This document shows, one piece after another, positions 25,331 to 34,410 of a stretch of DNA of 64,000 nt. Each line of letters opens with the position of its first letter. Position 1 is the stretch's first letter. The DNA lies in contig NZ_FNWQ01000007.1 in NCBI RefSeq assembly GCF_900108365.1, forward strand, positions 124,001 through 188,000. The letters are read 5' to 3'. Under the pieces are notes generated by a model. It was not told the DNA's origin and did not search any database. It saw only the letters and a program-made list of their open reading frames with translations. This stretch comes from Chryseobacterium culicis (GTDB lineage Bacteria; Bacteroidota; Bacteroidia; Flavobacteriales; Weeksellaceae). Made by a program: the position numbers and the translations under genes.

Positions 25331-27028
25331 TTAAGCCAGTTTCATCAAAAGATTTTCGTCAATCTTCTCTACTTTCACAATATTATTTTTTGTCAAAGTT
25401 TTAGAAGCTTTATCCCATTTTTTACCGGATAGCTGGCTTCTTTCCTTTACTTCAGCTAAAGACATCGCTTCTTCCTGAGAATTAAGAATTTCAAGAATTA
25501 CTTTTTCATCCTCTCCCAGTTCAATTTGAGGAACCGCTTTCTCCGGTCTCATCTGAGGGAAGAATAGCACTTCCTGGATTGAGGCATTATTCGTTAAGAA
25601 CATAATTAATCTGTCCATACCGATTCCTAATCCTGAAGTTGGCGGCATACCGTATTCCAATGCTCTTAAGAAGTCCTGATCAATGAACATCGCTTCATCA
25701 TCTCCTCTTTCAGATAACGCCATCTGTGCTTCAAAGCGCTCTCTCTGATCAATAGGATCATTAAGCTCCGAATAGGCGTTCGCGATTTCTTTACCGCATA
25801 CCATTAATTCGAAACGCTCTGTTAAGCCTTCTTTGCTTCTGTGTTTCTTTGTCAGTGGAGACATTTCGATCGGATAATCTGTAATGAAAGTCGGCTGAAT
25901 GAAGTTTCCTTCACACTTTTCACCGAAGATTTCATCAATTAATTTTCCTTTACCCATCGTTTCGTTTACTTCAATACCGATAGATTTCGCGAAATCATAT
26001 AATTCCTTCTCTGTTTTTCCGGTGATATCGAAACCTGTAAATTTCAGGATCGCTTCTGTCATGGAAACTCTTGGATAAGGAGCTTTGAAATCTACTTCAT
26101 GTTCCCCGAATGTAGCTTTTGTAGTTCCGTTTACCTGGATAGCACAGAATTCCAGTAATTTCTCAGTGAAATCCATCATCCAGTTGTAATCCTTGTACGC
26201 TACATAGATTTCCATAGCGGTAAATTCCGGGTTGTGGGTTCTGTCCATCCCTTCATTTCTGAAGTTTTTAGAGAACTCATATACTCCGTCAAAACCACCT
26301 ACGATCAATCTTTTCAGATACAATTCGTTGGCAATTCTTAAATATAATGGAATATCTAACGCATTGTGGTGCGTGATAAATGGTTTTGCTGCTGCTCCAC
26401 CAGGAATTGACTGTAGAATTGGAGTTTCCACTTCAAAATATCCTGCATCATTAAAGAATGTTCTCATGGCATTGAACAGTTTTGTTCTCTTCACGAAAAT
26501 TTCTTTAACCTGTGGATTTACCGTTAAATCTACGTAACGCTGTCTGTATCTCAATTCCGGATCTGTAAACCCATCGTGTACAACACCGTTTTCATCCGTT
26601 TTTGCCTGAGGTAGAGGACGTAAAGCCTTTGTAAGAAGCCTAAAGTTTTTCACTAAAACCGTCTTCTCTCCTACCTGAGTGGTAAACAGTTCTCCCTCAA
26701 TACCGATAATATCACCGATATCCAAAAGGTGCTTGTATACTTCATTATAGAGTTCTTTATCTTCACCCGGACAGATCTCGTCTCTGTTGAAATAAACCTG
26801 AATTTTTCCTTTAGAATCCTGCAATTCTGCAAAAGAAGCCTTCCCCTGAATTCTGCGGGACATCAATCTACCAGCGATCTTCACCTGTTTACTTTCAGAA
26901 AAGTCCTGTTTTATAGATTCCGTAGTATCTGTAATTATATACTCATCCGCAGGGAACGCATTAATCCCCATTTCAGTAAGCTTATTCAGCTTTTCTCTTC
27001 TAATGATTTCTTGTTCTGATAATTGCAT
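25331..27028 (-). CDS. lysS: Lysyl-tRNA synthetase, class II, with C-terminal extension
   Basis: 565 residues. The OB-fold anticodon domain covers about 40-150 and the class II core follows, with FRNEGMDRTHNPEFTAMEIY (motif 2) and a GLGIGMDRLIMFLT-type motif 3. Typical LysS is ~490-510 residues; here a further ~60 residues (about 505-565, KVILEILNSQEEAMSLAEV...) look like a small winged-helix domain, an extension I associate with Bacteroidota. It charges tRNA-Lys. Confidence 0.95.
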   Translation of the reverse strand: MQLSEQEIIRREKLNKLTEMGINAFPADEYIITDTTESIKQDFSESKQVKIAGRLMSRRIQGKASFAELQDSKGKIQVYFNRDEICPGEDKELYNEVYKHLLDIGDIIGIEGELFTTQVGEKTVLVKNFRLLTKALRPLPQAKTDENGVVHDGFTDPELRYRQRYVDLTVNPQVKEIFVKRTKLFNAMRTFFNDAGYFEVETPILQSIPGGAAAKPFITHHNALDIPLYLRIANELYLKRLIVGGFDGVYEFSKNFRNEGMDRTHNPEFTAMEIYVAYKDYNWMMDFTEKLLEFCAIQVNGTTKATFGEHEVDFKAPYPRVSMTEAILKFTGFDITGKTEKELYDFAKSIGIEVNETMGKGKLIDEIFGEKCEGNFIQPTFITDYPIEMSPLTKKHRSKEGLTERFELMVCGKEIANAYSELNDPIDQRERFEAQMALSERGDDEAMFIDQDFLRALEYGMPPTSGLGIGMDRLIMFLTNNASIQEVLFFPQMRPEKAVPQIELGEDEKVILEILNSQEEAMSLAEVKERSQLSGKKWDKASKTLTKNNIVKVEKIDENLLMKLA

Positions 27029-27200
27029 TTCTTATTTTTCTAAAAGCGTACAAATTTAGGCATTTTTGGCCTGACCATCAATGGCTTTTTTCAGAAATTT
27101 TAAAAACTGAACAGGGAATCGAGTTGAGATTACGGCTGTAAGCTATTGGAATCAATAATTGAGGTATTTAAACGCTGGAGTTCCAAAGATTACTTCAAAT

Positions 27201-28130
27201 TTAAATCACCCGGCTTTTTCTGTCTTTCTGAGGAATGAACGTCCAGGCAAGTATTCTGCTTGTCTTTTGTCCCTGGGCCATATCTATCGTTTTTACGTCT
27301 GCAGCTTTTACTTTCTTTACAAGATTTGTAAGCTTATTGAGATTATCTTTTTTAGAAACCAGGCACGTAAACCAAAGGACCTGTGACGAAAACAAGGTGC
27401 TTTCATTAATCATTTTGGTAATAAAGGCCAGCTCGCCACCTTCACACCACAACTCAGATTGCTGCCCGCTAAAGTTAAGAATCGGCCGAGCTTTTTTTGA
27501 TTTGGTGAGGTTTTTGGTTTTCCTGATATTCCCTTTCATGGCAGCTTCCTCAGAATCATGAAAAGGAGGATTGCACATCGTAAAGGTAAACCTGTCACCA
27601 GGATTAATGATGTTGGTAAAAATATGATCAGCATCAGGCTGATTTTTTAACCGAATAACAGAGGAAAGATCTTCATTCTGATCCAGAATATGCTGAGCAT
27701 TTTTTAAAGAATCGCTATTGACATCTGTTCCCAGCATTGTCCAGCCATATGATCTGCTGCCCAGTAAAGGATATATAAGATTAGCTCCTGTACCTATATC
27801 CAGACCTTTTACAGAATTTCCGTCCGGAATTTCTCCAAAATCTTCTGCTAACAGATCGGCAATATAATGTATATAATCTGCCCGTCCCGGAATAGGCGGA
27901 CAAAGATTGGTATCGGGAATATCCCAGCCCTTAATAGTATAAAAATGTAAGAGTAAGGCTTTGTTAAGCAGCTTGACTGCTTTTGGAATGCTGAAATTAA
28001 TGGTTACCGTCTGATAAGCATTAACGAAAACATAGTGTTTCAGTTCCGGCACACAAGAAATGAGCTGATCAAAATCATAGGGATTACGATGCAGATTCCT
28101 TGTGTGCAGACTGGATTTTTCAGCGGACAT
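27201..28130 (-). CDS. rlmF: 23S rRNA (adenine(1618)-N6)-methyltransferase
   Basis: A 309-residue SAM methyltransferase. Motif I is GLDIGTGANLIYP at 109-121, and the N6-adenine catalytic motif is NPPF at 187-190 within CNPPFHDSEEAA, the exact RlmF signature. The N-terminal LHTRNLHRNPYDFDQLI block is also typical of RlmF. It methylates one adenine of 23S rRNA. It starts 3 bases after the cytochrome c gene stop and may be co-transcribed with it. Confidence 0.92.
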   Translation of the reverse strand: MSAEKSSLHTRNLHRNPYDFDQLISCVPELKHYVFVNAYQTVTINFSIPKAVKLLNKALLLHFYTIKGWDIPDTNLCPPIPGRADYIHYIADLLAEDFGEIPDGNSVKGLDIGTGANLIYPLLGSRSYGWTMLGTDVNSDSLKNAQHILDQNEDLSSVIRLKNQPDADHIFTNIINPGDRFTFTMCNPPFHDSEEAAMKGNIRKTKNLTKSKKARPILNFSGQQSELWCEGGELAFITKMINESTLFSSQVLWFTCLVSKKDNLNKLTNLVKKVKAADVKTIDMAQGQKTSRILAWTFIPQKDRKSRVI

Positions 28131-28133
28131 CTT

Positions 28134-28508
28134 TTATTTCTTCTGACTTAAAATATATTCCACCATTTTTTTGGCATCTTCTTTAGACACCTGTGGATGG
28201 GCAGCCATAGGCACACTTCCCCATACTCCACTTCCGCCTTCTATAATTTTGGAAGCCAGCAGTTCTGTATCTTTTTCTGAATATTTTCCTGCAATTTCCT
28301 TATAAGAAGGTCCTATCATTCTCTCATTGACAGAGTGACATCCTGAACAATCCAATGTTTCAATGATCTGATCACCTGAAAGATTAGATTTAGCAGGTTC
28401 TGAAACAACACCCGTTTCAGAAGAAGGGGCCACTTCTGCTGTATTTTCTTTTTTAGAACAGGAAATGATCATCAGACCAAATGTTCCTGCTAAAAGTATT
28501 TTTTTCAT
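28134..28508 (-). CDS. Cytochrome c class I lipoprotein
   Basis: A 124-residue protein with a lipoprotein signal (IISC, Cys17) and a Ser/Glu/Thr-rich linker. The heme site is CSGCH (Cys54, Cys57, His58), with a likely axial Met101 in VPMAAHP. It is a small electron carrier tethered at the periplasmic side, perhaps serving a terminal oxidase or peroxidase. Its start overlaps the stop of the preceding small lipoprotein gene (TAATG), so the two are translationally coupled. Confidence 0.88.
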   Translation of the reverse strand: MKKILLAGTFGLMIISCSKKENTAEVAPSSETGVVSEPAKSNLSGDQIIETLDCSGCHSVNERMIGPSYKEIAGKYSEKDTELLASKIIEGGSGVWGSVPMAAHPQVSKEDAKKMVEYILSQKK

Positions 28509-28726
28509 TATTTCTTCGCTGTAGAATCTGTTTTAGCCGCGTCTGGAGCAGGTGCAGCCGGAGTTGCAGCAGCTGGAGCAGCAGTTTTAGCAGTAGAATC
28601 TACAACAGTAGTTGCTTCCGGTTCTTCAAGCATTGTATTGCTGTCCTGTAAAGAGTGATCTACCTTTTTTTTGCAGCTTGCTACTAATAAACCTCCGATA
28701 AATGCGATTGCTAATACTTTTTTCAT
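28508..28726 (-). CDS. Small Ala/Pro/Thr-rich lipoprotein
   Basis: A 72-residue protein with a lipoprotein signal (VASC, Cys18) and KKK after the Cys. The mature part is low-complexity (TAAPAAATPAAPAPDAAKTD) with no domain. The coupled downstream gene encodes a cytochrome c lipoprotein. The sequence only supports an envelope location. Confidence 0.65.
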   Translation of the reverse strand: MKKVLAIAFIGGLLVASCKKKVDHSLQDSNTMLEEPEATTVVDSTAKTAAPAAATPAAPAPDAAKTDSTAKK

Positions 28727-28917
28727 TTTTTTCTAATTTGGAAGCAAAAATATAAAAAATAAAGTTTTAAACTTATGACAAATGTTTTCTTTGATAAATA
28801 TTTTTCGGCTACAGCGTTTTAAGCAAATCATAAAAAATAATTCAAACTATGGAGAAATTTCATTAAGGTTACTAATTTTGTATAACGGATAATCCGCACC
28901 AAAAATCAATCTATACT

Positions 28918-29379
28918 ATGAAAATTATGACTAAAAAAACATTATCCCAAGCTATTTTCTTTGCTGTCTCAGCTTATCTTATTGTTTCCTGTACTAATTC
29001 ATCAGAAGATCCACAATCAGAATACTCTGATACAATAGAATCGGTAACCTTATTAAAAACGACAAAATCATGGGATGGCACCTTGTATCCTGCCTATCCC
29101 GCTACACAGCCAGAAATCTCTGTTCTTAAAATTGCGGTACCTCCCCACTCAGCACTTAACTGGCATAAACATCCTGTCATTAATGCTGCCTACGTAGAAA
29201 AAGGTGAAATTCAGGTGGAACGAAAAGAAGACGGCAAAACACAGTGGATTCGTAAAGGGCAGGTGCTGCCGGAAATGGTTAATGTCGGCCACCGGGGGAA
29301 AACCGGAGACAAAGGAGTAACCTTAATTGTCTTTTACAGCGGAACCCCTGATATTCCTTTGTCTGAACCAGTTAAATAA
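28918..29379 (+). CDS. Cupin-domain lipoprotein
   Basis: A 153-residue protein. The signal peptide ends at LIVSC (Cys25), a lipobox. The cupin barrel has a metal-site-like HxH in NWHKHPVINAAYVEKGE, a second motif near KGQVLPEMVNVGHRG and a late Phe/Tyr strand TLIVFYSG. An ATG two codons downstream (MTKKTLS) is an alternative start. Catalysis versus small-molecule binding cannot be decided. Confidence 0.78.
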   Translation: MKIMTKKTLSQAIFFAVSAYLIVSCTNSSEDPQSEYSDTIESVTLLKTTKSWDGTLYPAYPATQPEISVLKIAVPPHSALNWHKHPVINAAYVEKGEIQVERKEDGKTQWIRKGQVLPEMVNVGHRGKTGDKGVTLIVFYSGTPDIPLSEPVK

Positions 29380-29561
29380 CTGTTTTAAGCGGGATGCTCT
29401 CAAAGTATTTATGGTAAAGCTTTAGTGATGTTCGCCAAGTCACTGCGTTGAGCTAATGACAACGGATTTTGCTGAGTGAAACGTCTTTGCGACCGTTTTA
29501 ATAATAACCTGATAACATCTTTGCGAACTCAGCGTTTAAATAAAATAATTATCTTTAAACC

Positions 29562-30203
29562 ATGGTTTTAATTTCAAAAATTCTGTTTTTCACCAGCCAT
29601 CATGGTTTTTATACTGTGATTCTGTTGTTTGTGTTCTTTGGACTTCTCTCCTATCTGACTAAAAAAGCATGGTTTCTGATTCTGATCATTCCGCTGGCTA
29701 TATTAAACGGAGTTGGCGGACAGTTTTTAAATGCATGGTTTTTAAACAGATACGGAGTGGAAAGTACTGCCATTATTACGTCGGATGTAGAAACCAATTC
29801 TACTCTGAATGACATGTATATTCATGATTATGAAGCCATCGTAAAAAAACAGGACGGAAAATATACCACTACTTTTTTCTCTACCACTACTGCAGCGATT
29901 TACCCTATCAGAAATTCAATCAGAATACCTGGTGATAAGGATATTCCAGTAAAATACATTCCGGGATATGAAAAAAACATGGTCATCCTTTATGACGAAT
30001 CCAGGGAAGGAAAAATTTTATTGCAAAATGAAAAACTGGCTCCTGTCAACACTGCAAAAACCAAATACGAAGCAGACAGAACGGATAAAGAATTCATAGA
30101 AGAATATATTAATGCACTGGAAAATTATGTAAAATATGATGATACAGCAGCTTATAAAGAAAAAATAGAGGAATTAAAACAGGAACTCAAGCAGCTTAAA
30201 TAG
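29562..30203 (+). CDS. Membrane protein of unknown function with C-terminal helical tail
   Basis: A 213-residue protein with two or three hydrophobic segments in the first 65 residues (HHGFYTVILLFVFFGLLSYL and AWFLILIIPLAILNGVGG), a beta-rich middle (about 70-150, with IPGDKDIPVKYIPG) and an acidic/basic helical tail (KEKIEELKQELKQLK). The middle resembles DUF3592-type modules. It is upstream of, but not part of, the trp transcription unit, which has its own promoter. Confidence 0.6.
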   Translation: MVLISKILFFTSHHGFYTVILLFVFFGLLSYLTKKAWFLILIIPLAILNGVGGQFLNAWFLNRYGVESTAIITSDVETNSTLNDMYIHDYEAIVKKQDGKYTTTFFSTTTAAIYPIRNSIRIPGDKDIPVKYIPGYEKNMVILYDESREGKILLQNEKLAPVNTAKTKYEADRTDKEFIEEYINALENYVKYDDTAAYKEKIEELKQELKQLK

Positions 30204-30243
30204 AGAATTTCTATGTTAAGTTTTTTTATTTTTTGATATTTTT

Positions 30244-30275
30244 TTGTCTTGGTATTAAAAAAATTTCTACATTTG
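30244..30275 (+). promoter_or_regulatory. trp operon promoter
   Basis: TTG at 30244-30246, 21 bases, then TACATTTG at 30268-30275, a full match to TTG-N17-23-TAnnTTTG. It lies 13 bases before the leader peptide start. Confidence 0.75.
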
Positions 30276-30288
30276 TCCCATGTTAAAA

Positions 30289-30357
30289 ATGAACAACAAT
30301 ATTTGGTGGTGGCTTTCAAACTCTTCGTCGGGTCTGGAGGTATTGTCATGTTGTTAA
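30289..30357 (+). CDS. trpL: trp leader peptide with three consecutive Trp codons
   Basis: This 22-codon frame begins MNNNIWWWLS, with TGG TGG TGG at 30304-30312, and ends in SCC-stop at 30357. It sits between the trp promoter and the attenuator terminator, exactly where a regulatory leader peptide should be. Ribosome stalling at the Trp codons senses charged tRNA-Trp. It is too short to have another role. Confidence 0.92.
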   Translation: MNNNIWWWLSNSSSGLEVLSCC

Positions 30358-30405
30358 CTACAGCAGAAATAAACAAAAAACAATATATAGGCTTTGACGG
30401 ATACC
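30339..30405 (+). promoter_or_regulatory. trp antiterminator pairing
   Basis: GGTATTGTC (30339-30347) can pair with GACGGATACC (30396-30405): nine pairs with one bulged G at 30399 and one G-U. This uses up the 5' arm of the terminator. The first strand overlaps the end of the leader reading frame, so a ribosome at the stop codon would block it while one stalled on the Trp codons would not. Confidence 0.75.
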
Positions 30406-30421
30406 GTTAAAGCCTTTTTTT
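30389..30421 (+). terminator. trp attenuator terminator
   Basis: AGGCTTTGACGG pairs with CCGTTAAAGCCT (12 pairs, one G-T) around ATA, followed by seven T. It lies 29 bases before trpE. Confidence 0.92.
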
Positions 30422-30449
30422 ATTCCTAAATCTTACAAAAAACAACAAG

Positions 30450-31874
30450 ATGTTTACAAACACAATTACAATAAAAACTGTTTCGAAAAAAACACTGGGA
30501 GACCTTCATACTCCCATGAATATTTATCTTAAGATCAGGGATAAATTCCGTGATACCATCCTTCTGGAAAGCTCGGATTCAAAAAGTATTGATAATAATT
30601 TTTCCTTTATTGCGGTCAATGCTATTGCGGGTATTGAGGTGAAAAACCTCGATGAATATGAAATCAAGCTTCCTGCTTCGTCTCCTGTAAAACAACAGAT
30701 CGGTAACCAGAAGATCACCGATCTATTTGAAAATTTCAGGAATATTTTTACCTGCGAAAAAACGAATGATCCGATAGAGCAGACAGCTCAGAGCCTTTTT
30801 GGCTATACAAGCTTTGAAGCGGTTCAGTTTTTTGAAAACATCAATCTTAAACCACAAAGCAAGGAAGTTGAAATTCCTGTGATGAGATACAGATTATATC
30901 AATATGTGATTGCTATCAACCATTTCAACGATGAAATGCATATTATTGAAAACTTTATTGATGGGATAAAATCTGAACTTAATCTTTTAGAAAATCTTAT
31001 TAAAAATCAGAATACTCCGGTTTATCCTTTTGAGAAAACGAGCGAGGAAACCTCTAATATCACCAATGAAGAGTATCTTGAACTGGTAAAGACAGCTCAG
31101 AAACACTGTATGCGGGGAGATGTCTTCCAGCTGGTTCTGAGCAGAAGATTTGAACAGAAATTCAAAGGAGATGAATTCAATGTATACCGTGCGCTGAGAA
31201 ACATAAACCCTTCCCCTTACCTGTTCTATTTTGATTACGGAAATTACAAATTATTCGGATCAAGTCCTGAAAGCCAGTTGATCATCAAAAATAACAAAGC
31301 GATCATTCACCCGATTGCCGGAACTTCGAAGAGAACAGGAAATTTTGAAGCGGATCTTGAAGCGATCGAAGTTTTAAAGGCTGATCCCAAAGAAAATGCA
31401 GAACATACCATGCTGGTGGATCTGGCCAGAAATGATTTGGGAAAGCTTGGAAAAAATGTAACCGTTACTAAACTTAAGGAAATTCAGCTGTTCTCTCACG
31501 TTATTCATATGGTGAGTGAAGTGACAGCAGATGTTGAAGATAATATCAATCCTCTTGAAATGGTTTCTGCCACTTTCCCTCAGGGAACACTGAGCGGTGC
31601 ACCAAAGCATAAAGCGCTTCAGCTGATCAATCAATACGAAAAAGATTCCCGTGGATATTATGGCGGCTGTATCGGAATTATCGGTTTAAATGGAACCTGC
31701 AACCAGGCTATTATGATCAGAACTTTTTTAAGCAAAAACAACACTTTATTTTATCAAGCTGGTGCCGGACTTGTTGCCAAATCTGTCCCTGAGAGCGAAC
31801 TGCAGGAAGTCAACAACAAACTGAATGCATTAAAAAAAGCCGTAGAAAAAGCTGAAAAAATAGTTGAAAAATAA
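30450..31874 (+). CDS. trpE: Anthranilate synthase component I
   Basis: A 474-residue chorismate-binding enzyme. Core motifs include FQLVLSRRFEQKF, PSPYLFYFDYG, IAGTSKRTG and AEHTMLVDLARNDLGK, with FPQGTLSGAPKHKALQLI and YYGGCIGIIGLNG near the end. The last set fits TrpE rather than PabB, and genomic context agrees. With TrpG it makes anthranilate from chorismate and glutamine. It is first in the operon; its transcription depends on the attenuator. Confidence 0.95.
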   Translation: MFTNTITIKTVSKKTLGDLHTPMNIYLKIRDKFRDTILLESSDSKSIDNNFSFIAVNAIAGIEVKNLDEYEIKLPASSPVKQQIGNQKITDLFENFRNIFTCEKTNDPIEQTAQSLFGYTSFEAVQFFENINLKPQSKEVEIPVMRYRLYQYVIAINHFNDEMHIIENFIDGIKSELNLLENLIKNQNTPVYPFEKTSEETSNITNEEYLELVKTAQKHCMRGDVFQLVLSRRFEQKFKGDEFNVYRALRNINPSPYLFYFDYGNYKLFGSSPESQLIIKNNKAIIHPIAGTSKRTGNFEADLEAIEVLKADPKENAEHTMLVDLARNDLGKLGKNVTVTKLKEIQLFSHVIHMVSEVTADVEDNINPLEMVSATFPQGTLSGAPKHKALQLINQYEKDSRGYYGGCIGIIGLNGTCNQAIMIRTFLSKNNTLFYQAGAGLVAKSVPESELQEVNNKLNALKKAVEKAEKIVEK

Positions 31875-31890
31875 ATAACCCAGCAATAAA

Positions 31891-31920
31891 GCATCTAGCA
31901 TCTAGCATCTAGCATCTAGC
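31891..31920 (+). repeat. Short tandem repeat, GCATCTA x4
   Basis: Four copies of the heptamer GCATCTA and a final GC lie in the trpE-trpG gap. It is a simple-sequence stretch with no evident role. Confidence 0.9.
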
Positions 31921-31950
31921 AAAAAAACAGCAACTCCTAACAAAAAAGCA

Positions 31951-32553
31951 ATGAACAACAATATAAACACTCAACAGCCGCCGCTTAAAGTTCTCGTTTT
32001 TGATAATTACGACAGCTTCACCTATAACCTTGTTCAGATTATTGAAAGAATTCTGAATCATAGGGTGGATGTGGTAAGAAATGATCAGATAACTCTTGAA
32101 GAGGTTGGAACATATGACAAAATCATTCTTTCTCCCGGTCCCGGAATTCCTGAAGAAGCAGGTATTTTATTAAGCCTTATTAAGGAATATGCTCCTACAA
32201 AAAGTATTCTTGGAGTATGTCTTGGTCAGCAGGCCATTGCAGAGGCTTTCGGAGGAAGTCTGATTAACCTGACTGAAATTTTCCATGGAGTGGCAACCAC
32301 TACTGAACTGGTAAAAGAAAACACCAAACTGTTCAAAGATTTACATTCAGGACTGGAAGTGGGGAGATACCACAGCTGGGCAGTCAATCCTGAAGGCTTC
32401 CCCGAAGAACTGGAAATTACCGCTGTAGATAAAGACGGAATGATCATGGCTTTACAGCACAAAACCTATGATGTACACGGAGTACAGTTTCATCCTGAAA
32501 GTATTTTAACGCCGGAAGGAGAAGTAATTATTAAAAACTTCCTGTTGTCATGA
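31951..32553 (+). CDS. trpG: Anthranilate synthase component II (glutamine amidotransferase)
   Basis: 200 residues. The class I amidotransferase triad is Cys90 in GVCLGQQAIAEAFGG, His181 and Glu183 in QFHPESILT, with SPGPGIPEEAG at 61-71. It supplies ammonia from glutamine to TrpE. Its stop overlaps an ATG of the trpD frame (ATGA). Confidence 0.95.
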   Translation: MNNNINTQQPPLKVLVFDNYDSFTYNLVQIIERILNHRVDVVRNDQITLEEVGTYDKIILSPGPGIPEEAGILLSLIKEYAPTKSILGVCLGQQAIAEAFGGSLINLTEIFHGVATTTELVKENTKLFKDLHSGLEVGRYHSWAVNPEGFPEELEITAVDKDGMIMALQHKTYDVHGVQFHPESILTPEGEVIIKNFLLS

Positions 32554-32594
32554 AAACCTTTGAAACCCCTGCAACAACAATAAAAACACCACAA

Positions 32595-33581
32595 ATGAAA
32601 GAAATACTGCAATACCTGTTTAACCATAATACGCTGTCTAAATCTGAAGCCAAGGCTATGATGATTGAAATTGCGCAGAACAAATTCAATGCTGCGGAAG
32701 TAACCGCTTTCATCAGCGTTTTCCTGATGCGAAGCATCACATTGAAAGAACTGGAAGGATTCAGAGAAGCATTATTACAGATGGCGGTTTCTGTAGATCT
32801 TGATGCCAGTGATGCCATCGACATTGTAGGAACCGGAGGTGACGGAAAAGATACTATCAATATCTCCACTCTGGCCAGCTTTGTAGTGGCAGGAGCCGGA
32901 CAAAAGGTAACCAAACATGGGAATTACGGTGCTTCTACCGTTACAGGTTCATCAAATGTACTTGAAGAGCTGGGTTATCAGTTTAAAAACAGCTCAGAAC
33001 AATTGAATGAAGACCTTGAAAGAGCCAACATCTGCTTTTTACATGCTCCTCATTTTCACCCTGCACTGCAATCGGTGGGATTATTAAGAAAATCTTTGGG
33101 ATTGAGAACATTTTTTAATCTGCTGGGACCGTTAGTAAATCCGGCAAAACCCAAATATTCAATGATTGGAGTTTATAATCTGGAAATCGCAAGGATTTAT
33201 CAGTATCTCCTGCAAAAAGAAGAACGTGAGTTTATGCTGGTACATGGTCTTGACGGATATGATGAAATAAGCCTTACTGATGACAGCAAAATCATCACAA
33301 AAAAAGGGGAAGAAATCTATTCTGCGGAAGATTTAGGTTTCAGTCCGGTAACGCTTGAGGATATTAAAGCAGGAAATTCTATTCAGGAAACAGCAAAAAT
33401 ATTTATGAATATTTTAGATGGAAAAGGTACGGAGCAGCAGAACTCAGTAATCCTTGCCAACGCTTCGGTAGCCCTTTATAGCACTCATAAATTCGGGAGT
33501 TATGAAGACTGCCTTCTGCTGGCTAAAGAAAGTTTACAAAGTGGAAAAGCATTGAATAGTTTTAATCTTTTAATTCATTAA
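32595..33581 (+). CDS. trpD: Anthranilate phosphoribosyltransferase
   Basis: 328 residues from ATG 32595. An in-frame ATG at 32550, overlapping the trpG stop as ATGA, would add 15 unconserved residues; conserved TrpD starts like KEILQYLFNHNTLSKSEA, so the shorter form is chosen with modest confidence. Motifs: DIVGTGGDGKDTINIST (PRPP loop), KHGNYGASTVTGSSNVLEELG, and RTFFNLLGPLVNPAKP. It transfers phosphoribose to anthranilate. Confidence 0.93.
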   Translation: MKEILQYLFNHNTLSKSEAKAMMIEIAQNKFNAAEVTAFISVFLMRSITLKELEGFREALLQMAVSVDLDASDAIDIVGTGGDGKDTINISTLASFVVAGAGQKVTKHGNYGASTVTGSSNVLEELGYQFKNSSEQLNEDLERANICFLHAPHFHPALQSVGLLRKSLGLRTFFNLLGPLVNPAKPKYSMIGVYNLEIARIYQYLLQKEEREFMLVHGLDGYDEISLTDDSKIITKKGEEIYSAEDLGFSPVTLEDIKAGNSIQETAKIFMNILDGKGTEQQNSVILANASVALYSTHKFGSYEDCLLLAKESLQSGKALNSFNLLIH

Positions 33582-33625
33582 TCTTATTATTTTTTTTACC
33601 ATTAAGAAATTTTAAACACAAAAAA

Positions 33626-34408
33626 ATGACCATACTGGATAAAATTATTGAACGAAAAAAAGAGGAAGTTGCCACGGCAAAATCGCGCATTTCTCCTGAC
33701 CGGTTAAAAAGCACAGCTTTTTTTGGAAGACCAACTTATTCATTGAAAGAATCCATCCAAACTAAAAGTGGTATCATCGCTGAGTTTAAAAGACAATCAC
33801 CATCAAAAGGAATCATCAACAACCGTGTTGAGCCTTTGGACGTGGTTTCAGCATACGAAAGCTTTGGAGCCAGCGGAATTTCTATCCTTACTGATTACGA
33901 TTTCTTCGGAGGAAATTTAAATGATATTCTAAATGTAAGAAATGATATTAATATTCCGATTTTACGAAAAGATTTCATGATTGATGAATATCAGTTTTAC
34001 GAAGCCAAAAGTATTGGTGCGGATGTCATTTTACTGATTGCATCTTGCCTTTCACCTTCTCAAGTAGAGGAATTTACTGATCTTGCGCACGAGCTCAAAA
34101 TGGAAGTGTTACTGGAAATTCATACAGAAGAAGAACTGAAGCATTTCAATACAAAAATTGACTTAGTAGGGATCAATAACAGAAATCTTAAAGATTTTAA
34201 GGTCGATCTTCAACATTCTGTTCAGTTAAAAAACCAACTTCCGAAAGAAGTTTTATCCGTGGCAGAAAGCGGTATCTACAGTCTTGAAGATTTTAAGTTT
34301 TTAAGAGAAAAAGGATTTGATGGTTTCCTGATGGGTGAATACTTTATGAAAAACGCCAAGCCGGCCAAAGCTTTTGAAGAATTTTCTTCCCAAATTGTAA
34401 ATCAGTAA
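33626..34408 (+). CDS. trpC: Indole-3-glycerol phosphate synthase
   Basis: 260 residues. Catalytic blocks are IIAEFKRQSPSKG (Lys in EFKRQSPS), ILTDYDFFGG, PILRKDFMIDEYQ and VAESGIYSLED, with LVGINNRNLKDFKVD near 185. A TIM barrel. It is separate from TrpF, unlike the fused enterobacterial enzyme, and the two genes are 2 bases apart. Confidence 0.95.
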   Translation: MTILDKIIERKKEEVATAKSRISPDRLKSTAFFGRPTYSLKESIQTKSGIIAEFKRQSPSKGIINNRVEPLDVVSAYESFGASGISILTDYDFFGGNLNDILNVRNDINIPILRKDFMIDEYQFYEAKSIGADVILLIASCLSPSQVEEFTDLAHELKMEVLLEIHTEEELKHFNTKIDLVGINNRNLKDFKVDLQHSVQLKNQLPKEVLSVAESGIYSLEDFKFLREKGFDGFLMGEYFMKNAKPAKAFEEFSSQIVNQ

Positions 34409-34410
34409 TA

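Noticed and set aside
31891..31920. Phase-variable repeat controlling trpG
   Set aside because: It is in the gap, not in a reading frame or between promoter boxes; only four units.
32550..32594. N-terminal extension of TrpD from the ATGA overlap
   Set aside because: The 15 residues are not like known TrpD starts; kept only as an alternative start.
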